Shown here one piece after another: positions 1 to 12,324 of a stretch of 64,000 nt of DNA (the first letter of the stretch is position 1; the number at the start of each line of letters is the position of its first letter). The stretch covers positions 657,069 to 721,068 of the forward strand of contig VZRZ01007703.1 of the NCBI GenBank assembly GCA_013398175.1. The letters are read 5' to 3'. The stretch is from Climacteris rufus. Taxonomy: Eukaryota; Chordata; Aves; Passeriformes; Climacteridae. The notes below the pieces were generated by a model. The model was not told where the DNA came from, did no database searches, and worked only from the letters and a program-made list of their open reading frames with translations. The translations under genes and the position numbers were made by a program.

Positions 1-83
1 TGGAAGTTTCCTGGGTTAAATTTAAAATTGAAACATCAGAAGAAAATCAAAACTCTTTTAAATATGACAGAGGAGAATAAAAG

Positions 84-593
84 TGTTGCGGTGCCTCTGG
101 GTGTGGCCGCTGATCCGGCCTGGCCGGGGCTGCGGGGCCCGGTCCTTCCCCTCCGTGTGGTGCAGCTGGCATGGCGCAGCCCCAGGTGGTTGGGGGGGCT
201 CCCCAGCCAGGGTGGCAGGGGCTGTCCCCGCCCAGGGGGACACCTCATTGGTTCCTGTGCCTGGTGCGGACAGCTGACTGGCTGGCGCCTCTGTCAATCA
301 TTGTGGTCCTCCGCAGTGATTGGCTCTCCTGACTGCCCATCCCTCGCCTCCGTCCTATAACACGCCCTGACCTCCATTTTGGCTGTCTTTACCACACTGC
401 ATGTCTCCAGTAATAAAATCCTACTGGCAATAAGCAGAAAAGAACCCTTTCTCGTCTCTTTACTTCCCTGCATAAATTAAACCGCTGTGCGTGAACTAAG
501 CCTAGATTCTGCGGGAGTTCTGATGCCCGGCTCGCCTCTGATCAGAGACTGGATGAAGCCAAAGTCGCTTCTTTCAGGAAACGAGACGGACGC
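84..593 (+). mobile_element. Probable solo LTR of an endogenous retrovirus
   Basis: This block is GC- and CpG-rich, unlike the AT-rich DNA around it, and is laid out like an LTR. It has several CCAAT-type boxes (near 248, 295 and 319), a TATA-like CCTATAAC near 353-360, and an AATAAA signal near 412 about 55 bases further on, as expected for U3-R-U5. The proposed start is TGTTGC at 84. A 5-base AAAAG lies just before it (79-83) and again at 594-598, which could be a target-site duplication, although so short an A-rich repeat can occur by chance. No gag, pol or env coding sequence is seen. The element family is not recognised and the 3' edge is uncertain. A GC-rich promoter of another kind is the alternative. 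Confidence 0.5.
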
Positions 594-1030
594 AAAAGGC
601 TCCGAGTTACTCACGCTTTCTGCTCGCGGCATAAATGCATTGCCAGAATCTGTATATTAATCATTACAGAAGATGCTCAATACCAACAGCACTTTTTGTC
701 CAAGGTGGCACAATAGTAAGAAAACCAATAATATTTCTGTCAGAGGGCAATTTTTTTCACAGAAAGGGCAGGATGATCACGTAACATCAGAGAAGTACGC
801 TATAGAGTGTTTTGCTGGAGATAGTTCCATCATTCATTATCTGATCTATTTTCGGTATAAATTGAACCATTGTTTCTAATACGATTCAGACTTTTTAGAT
901 GTATGTTTAGATAATTTGTAACCCATCAACAAGAGGTGATTTTTTTTCCATATGTAAAGAAAACCACTTTAGCACTGATTGGGTGCTAATTGAAGACTCT
1001 AGTGGGTATGAAAAGAGTTTATGATTATTT
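594..1030. other. Non-coding intergenic DNA
   Basis: No gene, RNA gene or recognisable repeat is seen between the LTR-like block and the first CR1 remnant. Open frames here are short and do not resemble known proteins. Confidence 0.6.
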
Positions 1031-1450
1031 ATCACTGAATCATTGAATGTTCTGAGTTGAAAGACCAACTAGTTCCATCCCTTCTGCCATGGGCAGGGAT
1101 GCCAACCACTACATCAGGTTGCTCAGGGTCCCATTCAAACTTACCTTGAACACTTCCAGATATGGGACAGCTCCAGCATCTCTGGGCAACCTGTTCCAGT
1201 GCTTCACCACACTCTGAGTAAAGAATTTCTTTCTAACACTTAATCTAAACCTCTCTTAGTTTAAAACCATTGCCCCTTGTCCTGTCACTATCTGGTCATA
1301 TAAAAAGTCCTTCTCCTTCCTTTTTTCTAAGCCCCCTTTAGGTACTGTAAGGCTGCAATGAAGTCTCCCCAAAATCTCCTCTTCTTCAGGATAAACAACC
1401 CCAGCTCCCTCAGCCTGTCTTTGTAGGAGAGGTGCTCCATCCCTCACATA
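1031..1450 (-). mobile_element. CR1 LINE 3' fragment, antisense
   Basis: Read on the minus strand this is the 3' end of a chicken-repeat-1 LINE. The + strand starts with the decayed tip (a pair of GAATCATTGAATG-type words near 1036), then the typical GGGCAGGGATGCCA and CTGGGCAACCTGTTCCAGTG words, the CCTTGTCCTGTCACTA segment, and CAGCCTGTCTTTGTAGGAG. Many substitutions show an old copy. It is truncated at its 5' end, as nearly all CR1 copies are, and has no intact reverse transcriptase frame. The 63-codon open frame inside it is part of the repeat. Confidence 0.9.
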
Positions 1451-4214
1451 CTGACCTCCTAGACAGTGGTGGTGTTGCCCTGGGAAAAGTTTCTAAAGAG
1501 TTTGATGTAAAACAAATCCAGAAAGGGGTAAATATGGATGTAGACATTTTCCTGTGCAGCATTCAATATTAATTTAATTTAATTTTAATATTTGGCTTGA
1601 ATATTAAATATTTAATTAACTTACATAATAAATAGTCACTCTAGATTTCAAGTATTATGATCTTGACTTAGTGAATTCTATGGGAAAAGTCAGCATTAAA
1701 ATTATTTACAGATTTTTACAAAGTTATAGAAAAAAGAATGGTAGAGACAATGTTAGAAACTTTGTTACATACAGTCCTAAGAGATTTTGACTGAAATTCT
1801 GTGCAGTTCAGATCACAATTCCTGCCAATGTCATCATTTGCCTTTTCTCCCCAGGAGATTATAACATCCTTAACACCATATAAGAAACTGCATAAAAAGG
1901 CAGGAGTTAATTGTGTTCTTATACAAATTTAGAAGACAAATATATTGTCTACTTATACAATTTTGTTATTGTTATTTTTTTTGTTGTTCTTCTCAGGACT
2001 CTTCAGTTACTGGATGCCTTCTGTCCAGTTCCCATTTGTGTTTTGGGAATCTCCCAGGAGGGCAAAAAGAGATGCTGGTATATTCAAAAAGACTGCAGCC
2101 ATTCCAGGTGGAGCAGTAGGTGTGGGAAGTTGAAGAGTCTTTTCCAAGGACAAAACAGAATTCAGCTCTCATCTGTTGCATGGTTGTGATCCCCTGAAGG
2201 TACTTTACCCATTGCACTAAAATGAGGTGTTCTTGACAGACAGATGCAGATCACTGACAAAATTCATAAAAATTTATGTATATGGATAATCTAACATAAA
2301 TCAAATAAATTTCTTACAACATGTAGCAACATAAATAAGGGCTTTTCCTTTCCTTAAAGCCAAGTATTTTCTCCTTCCCAGATATGATACTGATGCTGCT
2401 GTTATGGACAATCAACAAGAGAAATTTTAAACAACAAAGATTTATAAAAAGGAGGCAGTGAATGTGAAACCTAAAACCCCTAACAGTCCATGTGATTTGA
2501 TGTCTGAGTAGTGAATATATATTTACAGTGCTAGAGGATTATCGAGGGAAAGTAGCCTGGCTTGTTAACACCTGATCAGAGGGATTCACATCAGACTGAT
2601 AAAATAAAAAGAGGAGTCTTGTTAAAGTGCTGGAAGTTGATGGACTGTTTTGTTACTGATAGCCTCATTCTCAGCAAGACTAACAGTGTTTGTACAATCT
2701 AATTATAGGGGAAATAGGATACAAAATGCTATCGTATCTTTAAATGGGGAACTCAGGATGAGTCAGTGGAAGTTTTAACAGGCTGGGAAGGAAAATGTTG
2801 ATTAGTAACACTTCTGACTTGGAACTCTTACACTGAAGTCTTACATTTAGGAAACAAAAACTTTAAAAATAGTTTTAGAAAGATGTGAGGCTCTCTGGAG
2901 CTGCTGTTGCTCCGTTTTCTTTAGAGAATACTTAGAGCAGCTCTGAGCGAGGATAGGCAAAGGCAGCGGCACGAGCAGACCCAGGGAGCAGCCCAAAGCA
3001 TTGCCAGCTCTCCTTCCCATCCAGACCTTGGAGAAGACACCTTGGAGCTTCTTGCCTCACCTCTGGAGCCTCACTGGGACCCCAGGCACCGTCCTGTATG
3101 TAAGAGTTGGAACGCTCAGTGGTGACAATTGTCACTCCCCTAGTGAACACCCATCTAAAGTATAGCACCCACAGAAACCCAGACATTTGGTGTTACCTCA
3201 GACGTCCAGGCAGTTCAGGGAGTCATATTTTAGATGACACTTCACTCAGAGGGAGAGAAAACTAAACAAACTAAACCAGGTCAGACTTCACGTGGTACAG
3301 GCTCATTTACAGCACTGTGACCTCCCTGGGACCTTCTGTGCCCCACCCAACTGGTTAGATCCACCAGGGACATCCTGAGCACTTGCACAGTGCACGTTGG
3401 TCAGGCTGTGGGAGTTGGGAGCAGGATGGAGTGCCATATTGATGCCAGGGAGAGCTTCCTTGGAGGGAGAGCTGCCTGAATGCTGCCCAGCCCTGATTTT
3501 GTCACTGCTTATATAAATGTCCCACAGACAAGCAGAGGAATCCTTGTAATCGGGGAATGCAGAAATTTGGGAGGTATGAGGAAGAACTGAGGATCCAGTG
3601 CTGACCATGGAAGGCAACTTTGGGGGGTCCACATCCTCCTGGAAAATGTTGCCTCTGCCCCAGCAAGGGACAGGGCTGTCTCCTCTGGTCTCTGGTGGTG
3701 TTGTGTGGTTCATGTACACCACAGAGCTGGACCCCTCCCACAGGCACTCACACAGCATCTCCCAGCCAGGTCAAACCTTTCAAAGTTCCAGTGCAGCAGA
3801 CCTTAAAGTCTGGCAAGCCTGCTTGACACCTGTATCTGTAGCAATGGGACACTACATCTTTCACTGGGCAAACTCCCTTCTGGATGGGTTTAATCAGCCC
3901 CTCAGTCATCCTGCAGCTGTGGTGATAATGTTATTGTTGACTGACCACAAAAACAGTAATTGCTGTGTCAATCTAATACTTTACAGACGAGATCAAGACA
4001 TTATGACATTAAAATCACTTGAGGTTGTGAGGTTGTGGATGGATATATATATATATATATATATATAGACACGTATGTTGATTTCAAAGACCATCTAATT
4101 CAGTGGGGAGTTTCCTATTTATCACTATTAGCTTTAGCTTAAACCCTGTGGGACTGACATTTAAGGGAGTTAGCAACTGGGCAGGGACTCCAGAGACCAG
4201 TTTACACAAGAGTT
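1451..4214. other. Non-coding intergenic DNA
   Basis: No supported gene. 1560-1620 is AT-rich with a small imperfect inverted repeat around TTTGGCTTGAA. 2885-3760 is somewhat richer in GC and carries open frames of 150-156 codons on both strands, but these resemble no protein I know and show no coding pattern. A dinucleotide repeat is listed separately. Confidence 0.55.
4043..4067. repeat. (AT)12 microsatellite
   Basis: An uninterrupted AT dinucleotide repeat of 25 bases, likely polymorphic in length. Confidence 0.95.
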
Positions 4215-4300
4215 TTTTCCATTTGCTTCTTAATGACCTCAGACACCTCTCCCTGTGACTCAGTTTCCCCATCTGCAAAGGGGGTAAGCCTGACCTTCCT
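4215..4300 (+). mobile_element. MIR-type SINE relic
   Basis: The segment reads ACTCAGTTTCCCCATCTGC followed by AAAGGGGGTA, preceded by a decayed ACACCTCTCCCTGTG. This is the conserved core and 3' half of mammalian-wide interspersed repeats (consensus-like CCTCAGTTTCCTCATCTGTAA). In a bird it would be a relic of the ancestral amniote genome. The edges are approximate. Confidence 0.6.
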
Positions 4301-7300
4301 TGGGGAAGGATGAAAATCTACAGACAAAAAAGGTGACATGAGTTGGGTATTCTTATTTTGCACCTAGTAATAAGGGAAGAAATTAAAAACAAAAGAAGAT
4401 GAGAAACTTAATCCATTTGAGTAAATATATTTGCTTCTGGTGGGGTAGCTGATGTCTCAGAAGAATTTGTTTGCTATTACCAGAAAATTTCTCAGCAGCA
4501 GCTGCAGAGATTGGTAATCTGCAGCTACACAGAACTCAAATCTATACTCTCTGGGTTCAGAGTGTGTCATTACCAAACTGCTGTTAATCACTCAGTGCAA
4601 TGGTGGTAGCTAAGGCTGATTCCCAGCCTCAGACCCTGCCCTTGGTGAACATGAAAAGCAAAACTCTCCTTGCCACTCCTTCAGGAAGCAGCTTGAGACA
4701 GGGCTCAGCTAGAAATCAAGCTGGAAAAAGAAGTCTGGGCTCTAATCTAATCAATGGAAACTCTCCTCACCTCTACAAAGCCAGGGTTTAGCCCTGTAGC
4801 CAAAAATAAATATCAAGGATTTTCCAGTGCATATCTGTGACTTTTAAGAACGAGCATGGATGGGCTTCCTCCAAGCAGCAGCAGCCTTGGCAGTAGTATT
4901 TCTGAGTGTCTCCTCCATCAGAACTTTGTATGAAATGTGCTCACCAAGGCTTGCAGCTATTGCACTCCTTCAGACATATCACAGAGCTACTGACCTCAGA
5001 GGCATGTTTTAGAACATTTTCTAGCTATAGCCAAGCTAGGAGTTGCTTGTCTGGAGGGTGTTTTGGAAGATAGTGCAGCTGCATGCTTTGAATAACTAAA
5101 TCAAGTGACTCTCACATGTTCAGTTACATTTTCATTGTATTCTACAGCTACTGGGACAGTGCAGGGCAGGACAAGAGTTCTAGTCACATAGCTAGAAATG
5201 CAGAGAAAGACACAGGATTCAATAATATCTCAGCTCCGCATGATCCAGTAACAGGAGTCCTTTGGCACATGAATCTTCCATTAAGCACATTTTTGGAACC
5301 AGGCTGATGGTCAGGGAGGGGTTTGTGTTTGCTTGATAGATTTACAATAGGATTTTGTTGGCCTTCTGCTCTGTGTGTATCTGGCTCTTGCTTCTAGTTA
5401 AGCATTCGAAGCAATACCCTTGAGCTTTGACTGCATGAGAACCAAACCTGCTGAACTGAAATGGCTCAAATGTGAACATCTTGCCTGACAGCCCATGAAT
5501 CCTTGGAGATAAGTAAGGAAATCTTGTCACTGAGATAGTGTGGACACTCAGGCTGGCCAGAGCATCAAAATGAGTCTGCATGTGCTGCCACTCAGTGCTG
5601 GAATTTGGGTTGATTTTTTCTGTCATGAAGAGAAATACAAAATGTGGTTGTTTGTGTAAATCAGGATAAACCTTAAAATACCACAACCCTCTGCTACCAA
5701 CACAGACAAGATTCAGTGAAGGACACATATCACTAAAGGTCAGTGAGCAGAAAAATGCAAATGGAAATTAAAAGCATCAAAAGGAAGGTGACAGTAGGGT
5801 TCAGGGAATTTGAGAGGAAGGGTGGGCATCCGACATGCAAGTCACCAAGGCTGACCTCAGACCATGAAAGGAAAGATTATCACAGATGCCAGTAATGAAA
5901 GCAGATGGGGATGTGGCATAACATTGGCTTCCCAATACATCATTGACTAATAAAATGACCAATACCATAAGGATGATTTTCACCACAAAAATCTGCAAGT
6001 GTCTAAAGACTTCAAAAACAGTAAACTCATTTTGTAGATGACAAATATTAGTGAGTAACTCAATTAAGAACCCCATAACCCACCACTCAAATTTAGAGCT
6101 GCTTGCCCCAAGATGCACAATGAATTGCTGTGGTGTATTGTGAAACTTACTCCTTGTTTCAATCAGGAGATATTTTCCTCTCTGGTTACAATAGTAATAA
6201 TCATGGCTTTGTTTTTTTTTATGGTGGTGTTAATCACAAATGGTGGAGTACAAAGTAAACATATCCAATATATGTCAGCAAAAATAATAGCAAAATTTAG
6301 CCATTTTGTATTTGTTCTTCAAAAAAACAAACACAATTTTAAGCATAAGTGGTTTGGGATCTTTTTTGTATAAGGCTTTACACTGCCTTTTATCTTAAAA
6401 AAAAAAAAGCCTATTAAAAAAAATAAAATTAGTTTTTCCTGCCTTCTAGCCACAGATGTAAGCCACATTGCACATTACAAAATTGTCTGATGTTGATGCA
6501 ATTGATGATCACAGTTGTGTTGGTCATTTTAAGGAAGCAGACCCACAACTTTGGTATGGAGTGACTGAATCTGCCAAATCTAAACACAAATTCAGCCTTT
6601 GTCACTTTATGCTGGAAGTATGGCTCAGGAAGCCACCTCAGTAACCTTGCCTATTCATTAATTTGTTTTTTGTGAATGGAAACAAGATTGGGGGTATTGG
6701 TTATAGTGGGGTGGTTTGGTTGTGGTTTTGTTTTATTCTGAACTGAATACTGATTTTTCTACTGTGGCTGTTTATGTGATTTTATATAGCCTGAGTTCAT
6801 TCAGATTAGGTCAAAATGTCCTGAATTTTTCTGTAAACTGACCATCATAAAATTACAGAAAGATTCAAGATCACACTTTGGTATCTTTCCATGTGTATTT
6901 TGTACAGATAAATATCACCTAAGAGAAAGACAATCTGCTTCCACAGAATTGCAATATCTTTTACTAAATACAGAAGCTGTGATTCTAAGTCTGGCTTAGT
7001 TTACAGAAAATTATTAATTTCCGTGTTATTGTTCAGTTATTTATTTCCCTGTTGTCAGGCATTTTATTTTTTTATTGTTGACATATGAAATTGAGCCCAC
7101 ATCTGTTTAGGAAAAGACAATTATTTTCTTTCAAATTGTCTGGTTATGAAAGTTTCACCCCATTGTGCAAGTTTTGGTGTATTTCACACAAAAAGACAAG
7201 CTTTATCTGTTGGCAGGAGAAAAGAGCTATTCAGCTATATGAAGGAGCTTATCTAAAAAATACAAATATTAATCCCTAACTAGACTCTTGCAAAATGTGT

Positions 7301-8738
7301 TCTCCTTCATATAATCTCCTTGTGTATTTGAATAGATATTTACAGAGGGAGGCATTTTTCAGGTGATCTTCCCTTCCCATTGCTCTGACTCAAAAGCAGT
7401 TAGTGTTCAGTCTGACCATTTTCACATGGGAAGCAGAAAACAAGGTAGAGATTTATCAGCTGTGCCACACTGGCATTTGGGAATATCAGATATTTTGAAT
7501 AATAATTATGCAGCATTTTAGCTAAACTGGTCACTCTTAATGAAGCAGATTGGGATTGCTGTGAAAGCCAAGGCTGAGGGTATGAAGGATAAGCTTCTTC
7601 TCACTTAGCTGCCTAAGAATTAGGCACTTTCTTTAAATGATCACCCAAGATTCCTCATGAAACAGTCATCCAAACAACCTCAGGAAGGGATGAACAGTCA
7701 TTGTCAGTGCCTACGTTTCTCTGTTGAAAAATGAGAGAATTTAAGTGCCCATGTTGGGCTCAATATCTAATACTTAGATATACAAAGTTAGCAGAGATGA
7801 ACTCAAGCATGAGAAGTATATGACAAAACTACTTAGCAGCTTTTAAAATTATAATTATATAAGCAGTAGAAAAGAGATTCGACCAGACACAGACTTAAAA
7901 AACTATCACTCCGCTGTAAATCTGTATCTAAAAATTGTTAGAACCAAAAATCTAAGACAGGATGTTAAAAATAATTGTAACAGGTGTATATTTAGATATC
8001 TAAAGAACTGGGAAGGAATTTTTTTAAGTCTCTCTACTGAGCAGAGCCATATGGGATCAGGGGGAGCTACTAGCATTTGGTGTTTTTGAAATGAAGTTAT
8101 GTGTTGAAAGCTTTAAACTGACAGAGAATTCTACTTTATGCCATCACTTTTCTTACTATTGATTTTTTCCTAAAGTTATTTTTTTTTTTTTTTGTCCACA
8201 ACAAAAAGATCAAATTTTGTTGTCTTTTTTTTTATATTAGAATTGAAGGTTAGGATTCAGATGTCCTGAAATCTTGTCTTAGGTGAGACACACAGAGTCA
8301 AACCGTCCAGCCCAGGTGTTCATGCTTACAATTGGACAGGCAATTCCCCATCATCATTACACTGACAAGGAGCTAAAACTCACCATGCAACTCACTTGCA
8401 TGTGCTCAGAAGCACCCCAGCGTGCAATGACCATACCTTCATTTTGCCTTTATTTGTCTGCAGACTCTGAACACTGCAAGAATCTGCAGGAGCACCTTGA
8501 ACAAAAAAGTGTGCCCTGAACAGAGCTAAAAAATTCCGATAGCAAGGGTGGACATTACCTGGAGGGCAATTGGTAGAAGTGGGAATAGGCCCTATTTCAC
8601 CCAACTCCTTGAGTAATACTGCAGCTTTCATTTGAAAATCTCAAAAACCATAACGGATCAGTTTTATCTGCCTGAAGTCACTGATGCAGAACAGACCTCA
8701 CAAGGAAGAACACCAAACAGGTTAAATGTGTATATAAG
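4301..8738. other. Non-coding intergenic DNA
   Basis: AT-rich DNA with poly(A) and poly(T) runs (for example 6398-6409 and 8179-8194). Around 5175-5225, words such as GTCACATAGCTAGAAATG are reminiscent of an antisense MIR, but too weakly to annotate as an element. No gene is supported. Confidence 0.55.
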
Positions 8739-8804
8739 AGAATCAGAGAATCATATAACTAATAACCTTGAAAAGGAAGACCTCTAAGATCATCATGTTC
8801 GACC
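8739..8804 (-). mobile_element. CR1 3' tip, antisense
   Basis: The + strand shows two near-copies of the GAATCA terminal octamer region, then AACCTTGAAAAGGAAGACC and AAGATCATCATGTTCGACC. This is the complement of the CR1 3' end (GGTTGGACTAGATGATCTT...CCTTCCAACC). Only the last ~65 bases of the element are left. Confidence 0.75.
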
Positions 8805-9671
8805 TTAGGTGTGTGGGCATATAGCTGTGTGTCAGTGGCAGCATTTATGGTCTGTGTGGAAATGGACTGATGGTTAGAGGTGTTTTTCTGGGCTGCTTCA
8901 TGGCAAACTGGGCAAGAAGAGGACAAAGTGATTACAAATGGTAGATCTATAGCAGTAGATGGTAGATGCCTGTCCCAGGAAGGATCACTTACATCAGAAC
9001 TGCTTCTGAAAGCATGAATCTGGGAATACCTTGAAAGATGGAGCATCCTGGAGAGCCTTTTGGTCTTATCATGCATACAGAGAATGGTCTGTAATTACAG
9101 AGAGGAATATTTTTCTGGTTTTGATACTACTAAAGGCTTGGAGCTCTTAAACCATAGCCAGTGACAGCAACCAGCGTAACTTGGATGATAAAATCCTGCA
9201 CTACAAGAAAAACACCAAAACAACAAGCACCACATTTTAGGACTAAAAATGAAAAATAAAATATAAAAGGGTAGACAGGGAGAGATATCTGCCACCTCCT
9301 AAGAAGATTTTTAAATCAAAGGGGGACACTGTGATTAGATTATGGTCCCAGAATGACAACAACTCAACTTTCTCTTTGAACTCGGAGAGGCTCCCAGGAT
9401 GAAGTGGTGTTCAAAGACAATTCCTTTGCATGAATAATATGGGGGAGGGTTTAATTACCACCTCCTCTCATTCTTCATCTTCTCTAGCCAGAAAGCTCAG
9501 GTTTCAGCAGTTTTGTTTCTCACTGACACTGTGGCAGACTGGGGGAAGGGAGAGGAGAGTGGAAATACTACAAGGCTGGGAAAAAGGGTAAGCAGCCACT
9601 GAGCTGTAGCAAAAAGAACAGAAAAGAAAAGAAAATAAAAGGGCACTGCCTCATACGTATATAAACCAGTC

Positions 9672-9729
9672 AAAAAAAAAAAAAAAGAAAAAGAAAAAGA
9701 AGAAGAAAAGAAAAAGGAAAGACAGAAAG
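9672..9729. repeat. A-rich/purine tract
   Basis: A run of A followed by GAAAAA- and GAA-type words. It is all purine on the + strand and low complexity. A looser purine-rich stretch precedes it from about 9605. Confidence 0.9.
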
Positions 9730-9826
9730 CACTATCACACTGATATAAATCTCTGAACAGGGTAGTGTCAGAAATCACAACTCTGGTGCAAAACAATCCT
9801 GTGGCTCAAACTCATCTCACTCAGAG

Positions 9827-9854
9827 TGTTATAGCAGTACTGTTATAGCAGTAC
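9827..9854. repeat. 14-bp perfect tandem duplication
   Basis: TGTTATAGCAGTAC is present twice head to tail with no mismatch, so it is a recent small duplication. Confidence 0.95.
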
Positions 9855-12287
9855 GGGAACCACGGTATATACTGAGCAGAGCTGTTTCAAACCCAGTTTC
9901 ACTCTGGCTGTCAGCTTAAGCAGGGGCCACAACAGGTCCAGACCAAGAATGAGTAAATCCTAATGTTCCCCAGTGTAAACAAAGACTGAATTCATGTCGC
10001 CTTTATATTTATGTTGTCACTTATCCCCTTTTTAATGGATACAATACTAAGCACTGCTAATGTTATTGGCCAGTAACACCAGACACTCACAGAAGCGTGA
10101 GTCTGTTTTTAACAGATTTCAAATATTTTCAAATACAGTTGATTTGAGCTCATATAATATCCACAGCTTAGATTAGATGTAAGAAATGCTCTTAGTTAAT
10201 ATTATTATTAGTTTACAATCAGCCGTGCTATCACTTGTCTCTGCAGACCTCTTAAATAAGAGTGCCCTCTCTGGACAGAGGAGCAAGGTCTCCACACACA
10301 ATGTGGAGAAAGGGATCTGGCTGTGTTTCCTGACTCGGAACGGTAAGGATCTGGCTTTCATTCCCTACTCAAAGCTCTCCCTGTGACGCTCGGTGGAGAA
10401 TCCCCTCTCGCTGTTCTCTGCCCAGCTCCTTTTCCAGCTGAGGACCTCTGCAATGCGGTGTCCCCGACGCAGGAGCCACACGCCCTTCCTGACGTGAACT
10501 TTCCTCGCTGGACTCAGCTGTGAGTCAGTTGGAACCGATAACTGTGTTGTGCAAAGCTCACTGTTGGGCAAGAGCAGCTGCCTGAGGGAGTAAATTCCTC
10601 TCAGGTTGCTCCATTTCCAGTGGTTTCTAACGATCCATGTCCCTGCCAGGTGTCGATGGGACATCCCACACTGAGGGAAACGCTTCAGTTGCTGTCCTCC
10701 AACCTCTACATAGGGTGGAGGTGAAAGGGAATAGAGCAGGCAGAGCACACTTGGCTGGCTCCACCCAACACAAGGGCACCCAAGGACACCTGGGACAAGG
10801 AGGAAAGGATCATCCGATGCCTGATGTCTGAATTACACTGTCTGAAGCAGCATAGGGTGTGAAGAGCACTCTCAAGACCTCAGTCTGAGCTCAGGTTTCC
10901 ACATTCAATCTTCCTCTGTGCTGAACAGCACTGGGGTTTCCTAGAAAAGTGCTCCAGCAGCTCTGCCTTCTGAGCAGAGGTCATATGAAGATTCAGTGCA
11001 GGGACAGAGGAGGTTTTGGCCAGGCACAAAGTACTGGAGCCCATCCACACTGTGGGAAAGTGCTCCCCCAGACCTCCAGGACTTACACAGAGACCTACAT
11101 GGGCCAAATCAGAGGCAGCCCCACACGTGCTCATATAGTCAAGAAACATGGGCAGAAAGAGAACTGACACTGAAGTGTGATCTCAGATTTATACCCTGTA
11201 GAGATGGCCTGTGAGCCTCATTTGTGGTATGTACAATAAGACAAGCCTAACCCTGCATCACACAATCTGATTGTGATTATCCCCAGTAAAAGGGTGAGAG
11301 GGAAGTGGAGAATATTCAGTGGGGCTGCTAGTTTTTTTAAGAACAGAGGAAGACAGAAAGTAAGAAAAAATATTTAAAAGCCCTTTTAGATTTTACTTCA
11401 ATGAAAGATTTTTCTCTGTTTCTGAGAAAGAACCAGAGATGAGCAAGTATAACACATCACCATGAACTAGCTCTACCCACCTCCACACCTTGGGGGATTT
11501 GGTTCCTGACTTGCATTTACTGAAACAATGCCCAGTTGGTGAGGGGTTTGATCAGCCACTCAGAAATGACGAAACAAATGACACCAGAGGAGATGGAGGT
11601 TCCCAGTAGCAGACACACAATAAGGATTCAGAGCACTGTGCAGCCCTGCCCTCCCTGCTGCAGCCAGCTCGAGCAGCCCACACAACTGCTCAGTTGCTTT
11701 GGGGAAGATCAGCTCCTGGAAGAGAGAAGATAAAGAAAGAGACATGGACAGATCATTCAAGATTAATGATGGAAAAAAGTGAAAACATTTGTAAGAGGAA
11801 GTTTTCACTACGCCAGAATCATTATTAATCGCCTGCACCTCCCTGTGACTAAGAGTTGTTAAACTTCATTGGCATTTAAAAATGTCGATATTTCATTACG
11901 CAGGCAAACGCCAGCTAAGATACTGGGATATGAAAGGGGTATTAACTGTAATGGGCATTTTTAACTCACTTTTTAAGAGTATTTTTTCAAAAGTGTTTTT
12001 TTACCTTGTCTGACTTCTAGCATGTTGTTCTTACCTTCTCTATTTTAACTTTTAATTTTTCAGTGTTTTTTAACTTCCATGCCAGTTTCTATGAAATTAA
12101 TCAGAATGATAGAGAAATTTCCAAACTATTAAGGTATTTCAAGCACTGGCTGAAACAGTGTCCAAAAGACGACTAACATCAATTTCCTAACTGAGATCAG
12201 CATGGCCACAACCCTTAGCAGACATCACAGAAGCAAAACTTGACAGGAAGCAAACCTTGATGGTCACAGCATCAAGAAATTATGAAA

Positions 12288-12324
12288 TTGATATGAAATT
12301 ATATCATTTGATATGAAATTATAT
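12288..12324. repeat. 17-bp direct repeat pair
   Basis: TTGATATGAAATTATAT occurs at 12288-12304 and 12308-12324, giving a period of 20 bases. A partial third copy (ATTATGAAATTGATATG) lies just upstream. Confidence 0.9.

Noticed and set aside
3303..4068. Open frames of 151 and 156 codons on opposite strands
   Set aside because: They overlap each other, one ends in the (AT)n microsatellite, and neither resembles a known protein.
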